A stretch of DNA of 64,000 nucleotides from SB25 sp029560875 (GCA_035388225.1 DAOOPM010000011.1:1-64000); one strand, 5' to 3'; shown: positions 25,965 to 35,970, counted from the first letter of the stretch. The notes: generated by a model not told the origin, from the sequence alone. Made by a program: numbers and translations.

Positions 25965-26019
25965 TATTTAAAGATAAACAGGGTGTTTTATTAAAAAGCA
26001 CCCTGTTTATCTTTAAATA
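25965..26019. terminator. Bidirectional terminator between convergent genes
   Basis: A perfect 21-bp inverted repeat (25965-25985 with 25999-26019; core AACAGGGTG / CACCCTGTT) with a 13-base loop. A/T-rich arms give T-rich tails on both strands. The stop codon of the minus-strand adaptor gene (26013-26015) lies inside the right arm. Confidence 0.85.
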
Positions 26020-27122
26020 TTAATGTTGTATGTACCTTTAATTAGAATTTTGCCTTTTAGTTGTTCGTTTAATATTTCCGAAAAGTTATTGTTTTTTCTT
26101 CCAGATTCGATATCTACCTTTCTAAAATAATAATTATTATTCTCTTGTTTATCTAGAACAAGAACAGCGTTACCACTTTCGGTTTTAATTATTGCATCGC
26201 TTGGAAGAGCTTTTACAGTATCTATACTTGTTATAATTTCGGACTCTACAAATTCATAGGCTATCGGATTTATTGCTATTTTGTCCGTTATTGCCGCATA
26301 GCACTCAATTGATTTTGTTTCGTTATCAATAGAAACACCAATAGAATTTATTGTAGCGAGTTGGTAATTCACCGTGTTGTTCGATTTAAAACGAACAGTT
26401 TGCCCTTTTTTCAGGTCTGCAATTTCATTAGCAAATACTGATAGTTTAACTTGAAGCATATCCGGATTGATAATTTCCAGAAGTTCAACCTGTGAGTCAA
26501 TATAACTCCCAATTGATGCATTGAAGTTGGAGATGTTGCCCTTAATTGGCGATTTTAATTGGTATGACGAGTAAAACTCCCCATTCTCAATTTTTGACGT
26601 GCTTAATCCTAGTGACTCTATTTTCAGTTTCAATCCAGAATATTGAGCCATTGAGGCTTTAAATTCTGTTTCTGCAACAATAAAATCTTTCTCTGCAGTA
26701 ACCTTTTCATTGTATAGAGACTTAACTCGTTCATATTCACTTTTTATTCGTTTGTAATTTGCCGATGCCTCTGCAAATTCCTTTTGAATTTCAATTATCT
26801 CATTGCCAGTTATCTCAATTAGATGCTGATTCTTATCAACAGATTCTCCGTTAGAGCAATTGATACTTTTGATTATACCGCTTATAGGAGCATTAAGTTT
26901 TGCAATGCCATTGGGGAGGGGAACAATAGTTCCATTACACTTCACGATGTTTTCAAAAAGCATTGTTTCAATTTCGCCAAATTGCATGGAATCTGTTTCG
27001 AATTGCTGATTTGTAATTTCTATAAGATCCGATTCTTGTTCTGCAACTTCTTGTTTATTGCCACAGGAAAACATTATAAGTATTACAGTGGCTAGATATA
27101 GGAGGTGTTTAATAGTTTTCAT
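26013..27122 (-). CDS. RND efflux periplasmic adaptor (membrane fusion) lipoprotein
   Basis: Periplasmic adaptor that connects the RND pump to its outer-membrane channel. The N-terminus is a lipoprotein signal with lipobox-like 'LIMFSC', the Cys at 20 being the likely lipid-attached residue. The biotinyl-lipoyl-like half 'IVPLPNGIAKLNAPISGIIKSINCSNGESVDKNQ' precedes a helical hairpin (about 110-175) and the second half with 'YQLKSPIKGNISNFNASIGSYI'. 369 residues is normal for CusB/CzcB-type adaptors. It lies 142 bases downstream of the pump gene on the same strand, so one transcript is likely. Confidence 0.9.
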   Translation of the reverse strand: MKTIKHLLYLATVILIMFSCGNKQEVAEQESDLIEITNQQFETDSMQFGEIETMLFENIVKCNGTIVPLPNGIAKLNAPISGIIKSINCSNGESVDKNQHLIEITGNEIIEIQKEFAEASANYKRIKSEYERVKSLYNEKVTAEKDFIVAETEFKASMAQYSGLKLKIESLGLSTSKIENGEFYSSYQLKSPIKGNISNFNASIGSYIDSQVELLEIINPDMLQVKLSVFANEIADLKKGQTVRFKSNNTVNYQLATINSIGVSIDNETKSIECYAAITDKIAINPIAYEFVESEIITSIDTVKALPSDAIIKTESGNAVLVLDKQENNNYYFRKVDIESGRKNNNFSEILNEQLKGKILIKGTYNINI

Positions 27123-27264
27123 GTGTTTAGAATTTGTTAAGTTTCAGAATGTCAGTGGTGTTTGTTTTTGATTTTATGTTTGATAATGATTGCGCACACA
27201 TGGAATACCTATATTTTAATAATTGCGTTTGGAGTAAATTATTGCATGGGTATTTCATACGGTT

Positions 27265-30200
27265 CTATTTTGAAATATAGTTAAGTTCAAGTGTTACGTT
27301 GGTATAGTTGATCAGATTGTTTAAATAATCTAATCTTATTTGGAGTGCGGTTTCGGTGCTTGTGGCAAATTTCAGAAAATCAATTTCGCCATTTTCAAAG
27401 CTAAGCCTTGCGGTTCTAGTAATTTCATTGTAAAGGTTTCCACCAATTTCGTTGTAGTAGTCTATTAGTTCTTTTAGCTTTAAGTGTGAACTTAATAACT
27501 CTTTTTGTTTCACTTTTAGTAGTTCAATTTCGAACTCAGCAAGGTTTTTGGTAGCATTCATTGCAAATTTCGACGCTTTTATCTTTGCTTTTTGTGCATT
27601 GAAAAATATTGGGATTGAAATGCCTGCCTCAAATCCATGATATCTCTGTGCATTCTCATAAGAATTAGTTCCCAGAAAGTAGTTAAATGAAATATTGGGC
27701 ATAAGTTTGTTCTTTTCAACGCTGATGTTTGCAATGCTTAGCTCTTCCTGATTTTTCAGCCATAAAAAGTATGACGATGATTCAATTGCCTTTTCGGCAA
27801 GGGACAATACAGTAATTTCTGGTGAAACAACAAACGAACTATCGTAACCCATTAAGGTTTTAAGCTTTGTCAGGGAGTTTTCCATGTTGTATTTTATTTC
27901 GTTGAGCTGATTTTTTACCTGTTGCTGCTTGGCCTTAATGGTTAGTAAATCGAGATTGGTTATATCGCCCCTACTATTTCGGATAGTTGCTCCTTTTAGA
28001 ATGTTGAGGTAAAGGCTATCAATATTTCCGTATATTTTCAATTTTTCGCTTATAACTTGTACTTCAACATAGTTTTGCGATACTTGCTTGATTAAGCTCT
28101 CTGTTCTGATTTTCAACTCGGTTTCGGCAATGCTGTACTCAACTCTTTTGGCTTTCAGCTCTGCGCTGTAAAGTGTGGGAAAGTTTATGCTCTGCGAAAC
28201 ACCCCAAACTTTTAGCGGGTAGCCATTTTCGGCAATATTATTTTGGTCGTATCCATAGGTAAAGGTTGTTTTATCCAGTGCAATAGCCGAAGGAATCAAT
28301 GCTTTCTGCTCATCAACTTTAAGCGTGTAGGCTTTTATTTCTTTATTATTCTGTAATGCAATATTTACAGCATCATTCATTTTTAATTCTTTACTCTGAG
28401 CGAAAATACTAAACGATGGCAGTATAAGCAACAGAATAATAACGCTTTCCTTTGCTCTTATTAACCGTAAGGGGAATAGCTTTATTCCAATAACATTGTA
28501 AAATATATGGAACATCAAAGGCAGCGCTATCATTGTAAGCATTGTTGATGTAAATAACCCTCCAATTACCACGGTAGCCAGCGGTCGTTGTACCTCGGCA
28601 CCAGCACCTGTAGATATTGCCATAGGCAAAAAGCCCATTGCCGCGGCACCTGCTGTTAGCATAACAGGTCGTAGCCTATCTTTTGTGCCTTGAATAATTA
28701 GTTCGCGCATACTCATTGCTCCATTGTGTTTAAGTTCCTTGAGATGTTCAATTAGCACAATTCCGTTTAGTACCGCAATTCCAAATAGGGCAATAAATCC
28801 TACGCCTGCCGATACACTGAACGGCATGCCCCGTAGCCAGAGGAGTAGCACCCCGCCAACGGTAGCCAAAGGAATTGCTGTAAAAATCATTATGGCATCC
28901 TTAAACGACTGGAACGCAAAGTGCAGGAATATGAATATAAGCAAAAGCGCAACCGGTACGGCAACAAGTAATCGGTTAGTAGCATTTTGCAAATTCTCAA
29001 ACTGTCCGCCGTAGGCAATGTAGGTGCCCGGTTTTAATGTGATGTTCTTATCAACTGTGGCTTGGATATCCTTTACTACCGACTGTAAATCCCTGTTACG
29101 CACATTTATGCTTACTACCACCCGCCGATGAGTGTTCTCCCTCGATATTTTTGCCGGGCCCGCCGCGTACTGTATATTGGCCAGCTCCGATAGTGGAATC
29201 TGACTGCCGTTAGGGATAGGAACTCTAAGATGCTTAATGTCTTCAATGTTCGTTCTGTTTTGTTGGTTGAACCTTACAACCAGGTCGAAACGTTTCTCCC
29301 CTTCAAAAACTACTCCGGTTGCTACTCCACCAAATGCTGCGGCTAGGTAACTGTTGAGCGTTTTGATATCAACTCCATAGTGTGCAATTTTTGCCCGATT
29401 GTAATCAATTTTAATTTGAGGAAGTCCGGCAGTTTTTTCCAGAATAACATCACTAGCTCCAGGAATTCCCTCAATTAATTCTTTAATTTCAATTGCTTTT
29501 TTGTCGATATACTCCAAATCATCCCCAAAAATCTTAATGGCAATATCGGAACGAACACCGGTGATTAACTCGTTAAAGCGCATCTCTATAGGCTGTGTAA
29601 ATTCGTATTCAATCCCGGGGATAGCCGAAAGTGCTTCTTTGAATTTATCTGCCAATTCCTCTTTGGTTTTTGCGCTAGTCCATGTTTTACGTGGTTTTAG
29701 TTTGATAATCATGTCAATTTCCTCCATCGACATTGGGTCGGTGGGAACCTCGGCTGCACCAATTCGGCTAACTATTTTATCAACCTCAGGGAAGTTCTTT
29801 ATCAGAATTTGCTCCATTTTGGTTGTGGTTTCAATGGTTTTTGTTAGCGAAGTGCCCGTTTTTAGTACGGGTTGAATAACAAAGTCGCCTTCATCTAACG
29901 TAGGAACAAATTCTCCTCCAATTCTTGTAAAGAGGAATGCTGTGAAAAGCAGCGAAACCATGGCTGCACCAAGTACAATTTTTTTATGTGAGCAAGACCA
30001 GATAATTACAGGTGAGTAGGACTTGTGGGCAAGATTCATGAACCAATCTGAAATGTTTTTCTTATTCGATTTGGAGGGCTTCAGAAATAGCGATGATGCA
30101 ACAGGTAACCATGTTAAACCCATTATCATTGCTCCAATAATTGCAAAGCAGAACGATAAAGCCATGGGCTTAAACATCTTTCCCTCAACTCCAGTTAACG

Positions 30201-31605
30201 AGAGGATTGGAATAAACACTATAAGGATGATTATTTGCCCGAATATGGCAGATTTCATCATTTTTGATGCTCCATCAAACGATATTACATCCATTATGTT
30301 CAAACGCTCATCGCCACTTGTTGCCTCTATTTCACTCTTTTTTACCGATATTTTTAATGCAATAAATTCAACAATAATAACAGCTCCATCAATTATAATC
30401 CCAAAATCGAGTGCTCCAAGGCTCATCAGGTTAGCATCTATTCCAAAAATGTACATCATCGAAATGGTGAAGAGCAGCGCAAGCGGAATCATTGATGTTA
30501 TTACAAGTGCGGAGCGGATATTCCCAAGGAGAAGAATTACGGTGAACATTACAATTATTGCACCCAGTATAAGGTTCTCCACAACGGTAAATGTTGTTTT
30601 GGCAACCAGCTCGCTTCTGTCGACAATAGGATTTATAAAAACACCTTCAGGTAGGTTTTCCTGAATTTCTGCTACACGGTTTTTTACTTCAGCAATAACC
30701 TCCTTGGAGTTTGCATTTTTGAGCATCATTACCTGCCCAAGTATTGTTTCGCCTTTCCCGTTTGCTGTAATAGCACCGTACCTATTGGCGTGTCCAAACT
30801 TAACAGTTGCAATATTTTTGACGAGAATAGGTGTTCCGTTTGTGTTTTTAACAACAATATTCTCAATATCCTCTACAGATTTTACCTGTCCATCGCCGCG
30901 AATAAAGTAACTTTGGTTTGTTTTCTCGATATAGGAGCCACCCGATATGCTGTTGTTTGCTTCTAGTGCGTCGAATACCTCCATTAGAGTTACATTCATA
31001 GCAACCAGTTGCGAAGGTGTAATCGCTACCTCGTATTGTTTTAAGTAACCTCCCCAGCTATTAATCTCCACTACACCATTAATTCCAGATAATCTTCGTT
31101 TTATAACCCAATCCTGAATGGTTCGTAAATCGGAGGCGGAGTATTTGTTTTCGTATCCTTCTTTAGTGTCTAGTGTATACTGGTAAATCTCCCCAAGTCC
31201 TGTTGTAATTGGCCCCATTTCTGGTTCTCCAAAACCCTCCGGAATTTTTGCCGTAGCACTTTTTATTTTCTCGGAGATAAGTTGCCTTGGAAGGTACGTT
31301 CCTAAATCATCCTCAAAAACTATTGTCACTAAGGATATTCCAAATTTTGATACAGAACGGATTTCCTTTACCCCAGGCAAATTAGCCATTTCCATTTCAA
31401 CCGGAGCAGTAATGTACTGCTCAATTTCCTGAGTCGACAAATTCCCCGACGTTGTTATAACCTGTACTTGATTATTGGTAATATCAGGGACGGCACCTAC
31501 CGATATTTTAAAAACTGCGTAAAATCCAAATGAGGCTATTGTTAGTGTAAACAGAATAACTATGAGTTTATTCTTAATGCTGAAGTCAATTATTTTTTCA
31601 AGCAT
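27265..31605 (-). CDS. CusA/CzcA-type heavy-metal RND pump fused to a TolC-like outer-membrane channel
   Basis: Proton-driven export of metal ions. Residues 1-1050 are a full HME-type RND transporter with 12 expected helices; helix 4 has the proton-relay signature 'DFGIIIDGAVIIVE' (D400, D406, E413). Residues 1071-1446 are a TolC/OEP domain ('MNDAVNIALQNNKEIKAYTLK', helical repeats). The join carries a signal-peptide-like stretch, 'SVIILLLILPSFSIFAQ', ending about residue 1070, so the channel part may be cut off and exported. Metal specificity (Cu/Ag vs Co/Zn/Cd) is not clear. The adaptor gene follows. The fusion is in one uninterrupted frame; similar fusions are known in Bacteroidota. Confidence 0.93.
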   Translation of the reverse strand: MLEKIIDFSIKNKLIVILFTLTIASFGFYAVFKISVGAVPDITNNQVQVITTSGNLSTQEIEQYITAPVEMEMANLPGVKEIRSVSKFGISLVTIVFEDDLGTYLPRQLISEKIKSATAKIPEGFGEPEMGPITTGLGEIYQYTLDTKEGYENKYSASDLRTIQDWVIKRRLSGINGVVEINSWGGYLKQYEVAITPSQLVAMNVTLMEVFDALEANNSISGGSYIEKTNQSYFIRGDGQVKSVEDIENIVVKNTNGTPILVKNIATVKFGHANRYGAITANGKGETILGQVMMLKNANSKEVIAEVKNRVAEIQENLPEGVFINPIVDRSELVAKTTFTVVENLILGAIIVMFTVILLLGNIRSALVITSMIPLALLFTISMMYIFGIDANLMSLGALDFGIIIDGAVIIVEFIALKISVKKSEIEATSGDERLNIMDVISFDGASKMMKSAIFGQIIILIVFIPILSLTGVEGKMFKPMALSFCFAIIGAMIMGLTWLPVASSLFLKPSKSNKKNISDWFMNLAHKSYSPVIIWSCSHKKIVLGAAMVSLLFTAFLFTRIGGEFVPTLDEGDFVIQPVLKTGTSLTKTIETTTKMEQILIKNFPEVDKIVSRIGAAEVPTDPMSMEEIDMIIKLKPRKTWTSAKTKEELADKFKEALSAIPGIEYEFTQPIEMRFNELITGVRSDIAIKIFGDDLEYIDKKAIEIKELIEGIPGASDVILEKTAGLPQIKIDYNRAKIAHYGVDIKTLNSYLAAAFGGVATGVVFEGEKRFDLVVRFNQQNRTNIEDIKHLRVPIPNGSQIPLSELANIQYAAGPAKISRENTHRRVVVSINVRNRDLQSVVKDIQATVDKNITLKPGTYIAYGGQFENLQNATNRLLVAVPVALLLIFIFLHFAFQSFKDAIMIFTAIPLATVGGVLLLWLRGMPFSVSAGVGFIALFGIAVLNGIVLIEHLKELKHNGAMSMRELIIQGTKDRLRPVMLTAGAAAMGFLPMAISTGAGAEVQRPLATVVIGGLFTSTMLTMIALPLMFHIFYNVIGIKLFPLRLIRAKESVIILLLILPSFSIFAQSKELKMNDAVNIALQNNKEIKAYTLKVDEQKALIPSAIALDKTTFTYGYDQNNIAENGYPLKVWGVSQSINFPTLYSAELKAKRVEYSIAETELKIRTESLIKQVSQNYVEVQVISEKLKIYGNIDSLYLNILKGATIRNSRGDITNLDLLTIKAKQQQVKNQLNEIKYNMENSLTKLKTLMGYDSSFVVSPEITVLSLAEKAIESSSYFLWLKNQEELSIANISVEKNKLMPNISFNYFLGTNSYENAQRYHGFEAGISIPIFFNAQKAKIKASKFAMNATKNLAEFEIELLKVKQKELLSSHLKLKELIDYYNEIGGNLYNEITRTARLSFENGEIDFLKFATSTETALQIRLDYLNNLINYTNVTLELNYISK

Positions 31606-31674
31606 TTTTAAAGGTTTAGGTTACAAGTAGTTCAATATTAGTGTTTTTTCTTGATATATTATTGAAATAAAGTA

Positions 31675-31682
31675 CAAATATA
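31675..31682 (-). promoter_or_regulatory. Candidate -7 promoter element of the RND operon
   Basis: Minus strand TATATTTG, exact TAnnTTTG, 69 bases before the pump ATG. The surrounding sequence is very A/T-rich, which raises the chance of a fortuitous match; no -33 TTG is seen. Confidence 0.3.
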
Positions 31683-31709
31683 ATAATTAATATATATAGA
31701 TTATTGTAT

Positions 31710-33974
31710 TTAATGGATTGTTAACAAATCTTTTAAAAATCTTGCTGTGTATGAATTATTAAAATTCACAATTTCCTCCGGGATTCCTTGAAAGATAAGT
31801 TCTCCACCTTTCTTGCCGCCTTCGGGGCCCATATCAATAATCCAATCGGCGTACTTGATAATATCGAGGTTGTGCTCAATTATCACAACAGTGTTGTTCT
31901 TTGCAACTAGTGCTTGAACTATCCTGTAAAAATTGTCGATATCGGACATATGAAGGCCGGTGGTTGGCTCATCCATAATGTAGATATTACTCTGGTTATT
32001 TAGTTCCGATGCAATTTTTAGCCGTTGCGATTCGCCGCCCGAAAGTGTGCTAAGCGATTGCCCCAGTTTTAGGTAACCTAATCCAACCTCCTGCAGTATT
32101 TTTAGGTGTTTTTTGATTTTAGCAACCGAAAAGAACTCGTAGGCTTGGTTTATGGTCATATCAAGAACTTCGGCAATGTTCTTATCTTGATACTTAAGTT
32201 CCAGCACCTCGGAGTGGTAACGTTTACCCTCGCACTCGTCGCAGATGGTTTTAACCGAATCGAGAAAGTGAAGTTCGAAAGTTAATACACCTTGTCCGTT
32301 ACATTTTGGGCAAGCGCCCTTGGAGTTGAAGCTAAATAGCGAAGCATCGGCTTTGGTGGCTGTGGCAAACTCCTTTCGGATTAAGTCGAACACGCCAATG
32401 AACGTTGCAGCATTTGCCCTCGACGATTTGCCAATGGGCGATTGGTCTATTACTATGGCCTCGGGATGTTGCTTTGCGAAGCACTCGTGAATTAAGCTGC
32501 TTTTGCCGCTACCTGCAACACCAGTAACGCAGGTGAGTAATCCTTTGGGAATTTTAACCGAAACATTTTTTAGATTATTTGCTGAAGCATTGCGGATTTC
32601 GAAGAATTCAGTTGGCTTTTTACGGTTGAATTTTGGTTTTTCCGTGTTGTGTAGGTATTTCCCTGTGATGCTTTCGGTATGCGCTAATTCGTTGGGTTCG
32701 CCATTGTATACGACATTTCCGCCCAGTTTGCCTGCCTTGGTGCCAATATCCACAATCCATTCCGCAGCCCTAATAATATCGGGGTCGTGCTCAACCACAA
32801 AAACGCTATTGCCCTTATCCTTTAGCCTGAAAAGAATGGTAAGCAGTTTTTCCGTATCGCGAGGGTGAAGCCCAATGGAGGGTTCATCGAGCACGTAGAG
32901 CATATCGGTAAGGTTGCAATCCAGCTGTTTCGACATTTTTACCCGTTGCGATTCTCCTCCAGAGAGCGTACTTACAGGACGCTCAAGCGAGAGGTAGCCA
33001 ACCCCAATCTCAATTAGTTGCTCTAGTAGGAATTGGGCTTTACGCAGAATAGGTTTTGATATTTCATCGTCAATATCCGATAGGAATGGTAGAACATCAA
33101 CCAATTCCATTCTGCATACCTCATCAATGGATAAACCTTTTAGTTTGACACTACGGGCACGTTCATTAATGCGCGTACCGTTGCATTTATCGCAGGTTTT
33201 GTATGTGAAATACTTTGAGTAGGCGTTTTTCTCATCGTCGGAAGCTTCGTCCTCGGCTTTACCTGTGACCGATTTTTCCAACTTGCGGGCAATACCCTCG
33301 AATGTTCGGTTGTATGCAAGTTTTTGCTTGGAGTCTTTAACTTGGTATGGCTCTGAGTATAACAGATGATTTAGTTCGTCGTAGGTGAAGTGCTTCAAAG
33401 GTTTGTCGGGGTCAACTATTCCTAATGTTATTAACTCTTTCCAAAGGAATCCACCTATCTTATAGTGTGGGTGCGTAATTGCTCCTTCTCTAATAGATTT
33501 TTCGATATCAAGGAATAAATCTAAATCAATCTTTATTTGCTTGCCCAAACCGTGGCAGTGTGTGCACATTCCCTCGGGGTGGTTGAACGAGAAGTAGAAC
33601 GATGGACCTATGAATGGCTTTCCAACTCGCGAGTATAGCAACCGAAGGTATGTGTTAATTTCGGTGGCGGTTCCAACAGTGCTGCGCAGGTTATTGCCCA
33701 TTCGCTTTTGGTCAATAACAATTGCTGTGGATAGGTTGAGGATGTCGTCCACATCGGGGCGGGAGAGTTTAGGCATTCGGGTGCGAGCAAACGTGCTGAA
33801 GGTTTCGATAAGTTGCCGTTGCGCCTCGGTGTAAATGGTATCGAATAGTAGCGACGATTTTCCTGAACCCGATACACCAGTAAAAACAACCAGTTTGTGT
33901 TTTGGAATTTCCACATCAATGTTCTTGAGGTTATTGGTGTGGGCGTTTTGAACTATAATTTTATCTCGGCTCAT
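31710..33974 (-). CDS. Short UvrA-like ABC ATPase
   Basis: Tandem ABC ATPase related to the UvrA nucleotide-excision-repair damage sensor. The protein has two Walker A sites ('GVSGSGKSSLLFDT' near 33 and 'GVAGSGKSSLIHE' near 488), two 'LSGGESQR' signatures and zinc-type cysteine pairs ('CTHCHGLG', 'CDKCNGTR', 'CPKCNGQG', 'CDECEGKR'). At 754 residues it is about 190 shorter than housekeeping UvrA (about 940), so it is a UvrA paralogue of the kind linked to drug or DNA-intercalator tolerance. It lies 70 bases downstream of an AraC regulator gene on the same strand. Confidence 0.88.
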   Translation of the reverse strand: MSRDKIIVQNAHTNNLKNIDVEIPKHKLVVFTGVSGSGKSSLLFDTIYTEAQRQLIETFSTFARTRMPKLSRPDVDDILNLSTAIVIDQKRMGNNLRSTVGTATEINTYLRLLYSRVGKPFIGPSFYFSFNHPEGMCTHCHGLGKQIKIDLDLFLDIEKSIREGAITHPHYKIGGFLWKELITLGIVDPDKPLKHFTYDELNHLLYSEPYQVKDSKQKLAYNRTFEGIARKLEKSVTGKAEDEASDDEKNAYSKYFTYKTCDKCNGTRINERARSVKLKGLSIDEVCRMELVDVLPFLSDIDDEISKPILRKAQFLLEQLIEIGVGYLSLERPVSTLSGGESQRVKMSKQLDCNLTDMLYVLDEPSIGLHPRDTEKLLTILFRLKDKGNSVFVVEHDPDIIRAAEWIVDIGTKAGKLGGNVVYNGEPNELAHTESITGKYLHNTEKPKFNRKKPTEFFEIRNASANNLKNVSVKIPKGLLTCVTGVAGSGKSSLIHECFAKQHPEAIVIDQSPIGKSSRANAATFIGVFDLIRKEFATATKADASLFSFNSKGACPKCNGQGVLTFELHFLDSVKTICDECEGKRYHSEVLELKYQDKNIAEVLDMTINQAYEFFSVAKIKKHLKILQEVGLGYLKLGQSLSTLSGGESQRLKIASELNNQSNIYIMDEPTTGLHMSDIDNFYRIVQALVAKNNTVVIIEHNLDIIKYADWIIDMGPEGGKKGGELIFQGIPEEIVNFNNSYTARFLKDLLTIH

Positions 33975-34044
33975 AATTATTTTGATTTACGAGGCTAAAG
34001 TAGAGTGGGAGCGAGACTAAAAATAGTAAAAAACAGACAAAAAA

Positions 34045-34863
34045 TTAAATGCCGAAATCTGTTGCAAGGTGGTCGCAGGAGCAGAGCGATAGGAATTCCT
34101 TTGGGGTGTATCCTGTGTAGTTTTTAAAATCCTTTATAAAATGCGATTGGTCGAAATAACCGTTACGGTACGCGTATTCAGTTAAATCGATATTTCTATC
34201 GCGGCTAATATCCAAAACCACCTCCTGAAAACGAATCAACTTAATGAATTGCTTGGGTGTTTTGCCAAGCAGGACCGAAAACTTGCGCTCAAGGCTTTTG
34301 GTTGTAACCGATAGTTTACCGGATAGTTCCAGTGCACTTATCTGACCTCGGTTTTGTTTTATTAAGTTGATACTATTCTGGATTAGTAGAAGATTACTGT
34401 TATGGATTGGTAGCAGTTTTTTTAGTAGAAAATCTTCAATCACCTCAATTCTTCTACCCATGAGGGTTTCGTTGCAGATTTTTTCTTCAATCTGCATAAC
34501 CTCTTTATTAAAAATATCGCGAAGATTTACGCTTTGGTTTTCGACCTCCATAAGCGGAAACCTAAAGAAATGGCACGCCCCTGTTGGGTTGAATACCACA
34601 GCAATAACTCCTGCCTGACCAGAGGTTGAAACATCGAAATAGGAGTTGTTGATGCCGCTAATTATTGATTTGGGTTGATGCGTAAGTGTTGAGTCGTTAT
34701 TCTTAACCACGAATGGTTTATGGTAGTGAAACATTAGCTGCACATTCGCAGTGGGTATAACACGTTCGCAAACATCACTTTCGAACGTGGACGATTCCAT
34801 TGTCCAGTAATGCTTGATGTAGGGTTTAAGCGCCTCGTGTGGTTGAATAAACTGGAATTGCAT
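34045..34863 (-). CDS. AraC-family transcriptional regulator
   Basis: DNA-binding regulator of 272 residues. An N-terminal DUF6597-like beta domain starts with 'QPHEALKPYIKHYWTMESS'; the C-terminal AraC domain (about 165-265) has two helix-turn-helix motifs, 'ALELSGKLSVTTKSLERKF' and 'EYAYRNGYFDQSHFIKDF', ending 'GYTPKEFL'. The short UvrA-like gene follows after 70 bases, so the regulator may control it. Ligand unknown. Confidence 0.88.
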   Translation of the reverse strand: MQFQFIQPHEALKPYIKHYWTMESSTFESDVCERVIPTANVQLMFHYHKPFVVKNNDSTLTHQPKSIISGINNSYFDVSTSGQAGVIAVVFNPTGACHFFRFPLMEVENQSVNLRDIFNKEVMQIEEKICNETLMGRRIEVIEDFLLKKLLPIHNSNLLLIQNSINLIKQNRGQISALELSGKLSVTTKSLERKFSVLLGKTPKQFIKLIRFQEVVLDISRDRNIDLTEYAYRNGYFDQSHFIKDFKNYTGYTPKEFLSLCSCDHLATDFGI

Positions 34864-34940
34864 TGGGTGCTAATTGTTTGTAAAAATAGCATTTAGAGGC
34901 GAAAATGTGTTAGTTATCTGAATTAAAATTTATTAAAACA

Positions 34941-34976
34941 AAAAGGGCTTTAGCATTAGTTTGCCAAAGCCCTTTT
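34941..34976 (-). terminator. Rho-independent terminator of the aminopeptidase gene
   Basis: An 11-bp perfect stem AAAAGGGCTTT (34941-34951) with AAAGCCCTTTT (34966-34976) and a 14-base loop. It lies 20 bases after the aminopeptidase stop codon and about 80 bases upstream of the AraC gene start. Confidence 0.8.
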
Positions 34977-34995
34977 ACTATTTCTTTTGATAAAA

Positions 34996-35970
34996 TTAAA
35001 TTTCAAACCCAATCATCTTGCCTTTTTTCATCACAAGTTCATCGTCGAAGTAAACATCAGGCTCTTTAACAAGTCCATCCAGGTGGCTGCTCACAGCAAT
35101 GCGTCCACCCATGCTGATATTATTGCCGAAGGCAATATGGATTGTACCAAATACCTTTTCGTCCTCAAGGATTTCGCCGGTTAGGATAGCCTTGTAGTTT
35201 GTGCCAATACCAAATTCTGCAACGGCTCTAGCGTCGCGTCCAACCTTGTCTACCATAGCGGCAAGTTGCTCGGCCTGTTTACCGCCAGTAATGCTTTCGG
35301 CATAACCGTTAACAATTTCAATGGTGATTGGTGTTTCAATCATTCCTATTCCGGCCATAGAGCCATCAATTATAAGCTTGCCATTGGTTTGGTCTTCCCA
35401 AGGAGCAAGGTAAACCTCACCCGAAGGTAAGTTGCCACTCTCGCCCTTATTGCGCATAACGCCCTTGCTAGGAAGAATCTTACGGTCTTTAACAGGCATT
35501 ACTACATTTGTCCCTTTTTCAGTGACAACCTTGATGGTGCTAACGCCAACCAGCTTTGCTGCAATAAAATCGGTTAAGGCGATAATCTTTTCGTAATCCG
35601 CATTAAGGCAGCGCACCATAGTATCGATATTGATACCAGGCATTGTGCCAAAACGAACGCCCAAAGCAGCCGCCTCGCGACGAGCATTGGTGTGAGTTAA
35701 TGACATTTCGGTGGGACAAACAACAACATCTACTGCCTTCATCATGGCAGAAACAGAGGCCGGAGGCTCCTGCCCATTAATTTCGCGCGATTTTATCTCA
35801 ACCAGAATGGATTCCTGGCAAAGTTCCTTACCTGCTTCGTGAAGTGCTAAGCCTATTTCGCGTTTTATCTCGTCGGTAACAATAAGCAGCGTTTCGGTTT
35901 TTTGAAGTCCCATACAATCGCGAAGCGCAATTATTGAGGCATCTCTGAGGTCTTTATCGGTGTAATTCAT
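34996..35970 (-). CDS. M29-type (leucyl) aminopeptidase
   Basis: Metal-dependent cytoplasmic aminopeptidase of the thermophilic M29 group. The C-terminal part contains candidate metal ligands in family order: Glu in 'AEFGIGTN', Glu and His in 'EDEKVFGTIHIAFG', and His/Asp in 'SHLDGLV'. No signal peptide. At 324 residues it is shorter than the classical enzymes of about 400, because the N-terminal domain is compact; many Bacteroidota and Clostridia members have this length. It is read alone, with a terminator behind it and a structured 228-base spacer in front. Confidence 0.8.
   Translation of the reverse strand: MNYTDKDLRDASIIALRDCMGLQKTETLLIVTDEIKREIGLALHEAGKELCQESILVEIKSREINGQEPPASVSAMMKAVDVVVCPTEMSLTHTNARREAAALGVRFGTMPGINIDTMVRCLNADYEKIIALTDFIAAKLVGVSTIKVVTEKGTNVVMPVKDRKILPSKGVMRNKGESGNLPSGEVYLAPWEDQTNGKLIIDGSMAGIGMIETPITIEIVNGYAESITGGKQAEQLAAMVDKVGRDARAVAEFGIGTNYKAILTGEILEDEKVFGTIHIAFGNNISMGGRIAVSSHLDGLVKEPDVYFDDELVMKKGKMIGFEI

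Noticed and set aside
30023..30664. Plus-strand frame of 213 residues within the RND pump gene
   Set aside because: Antisense shadow of a well-supported transporter; its sequence has a low-complexity Ile/Ser/Pro composition typical of shadow frames.
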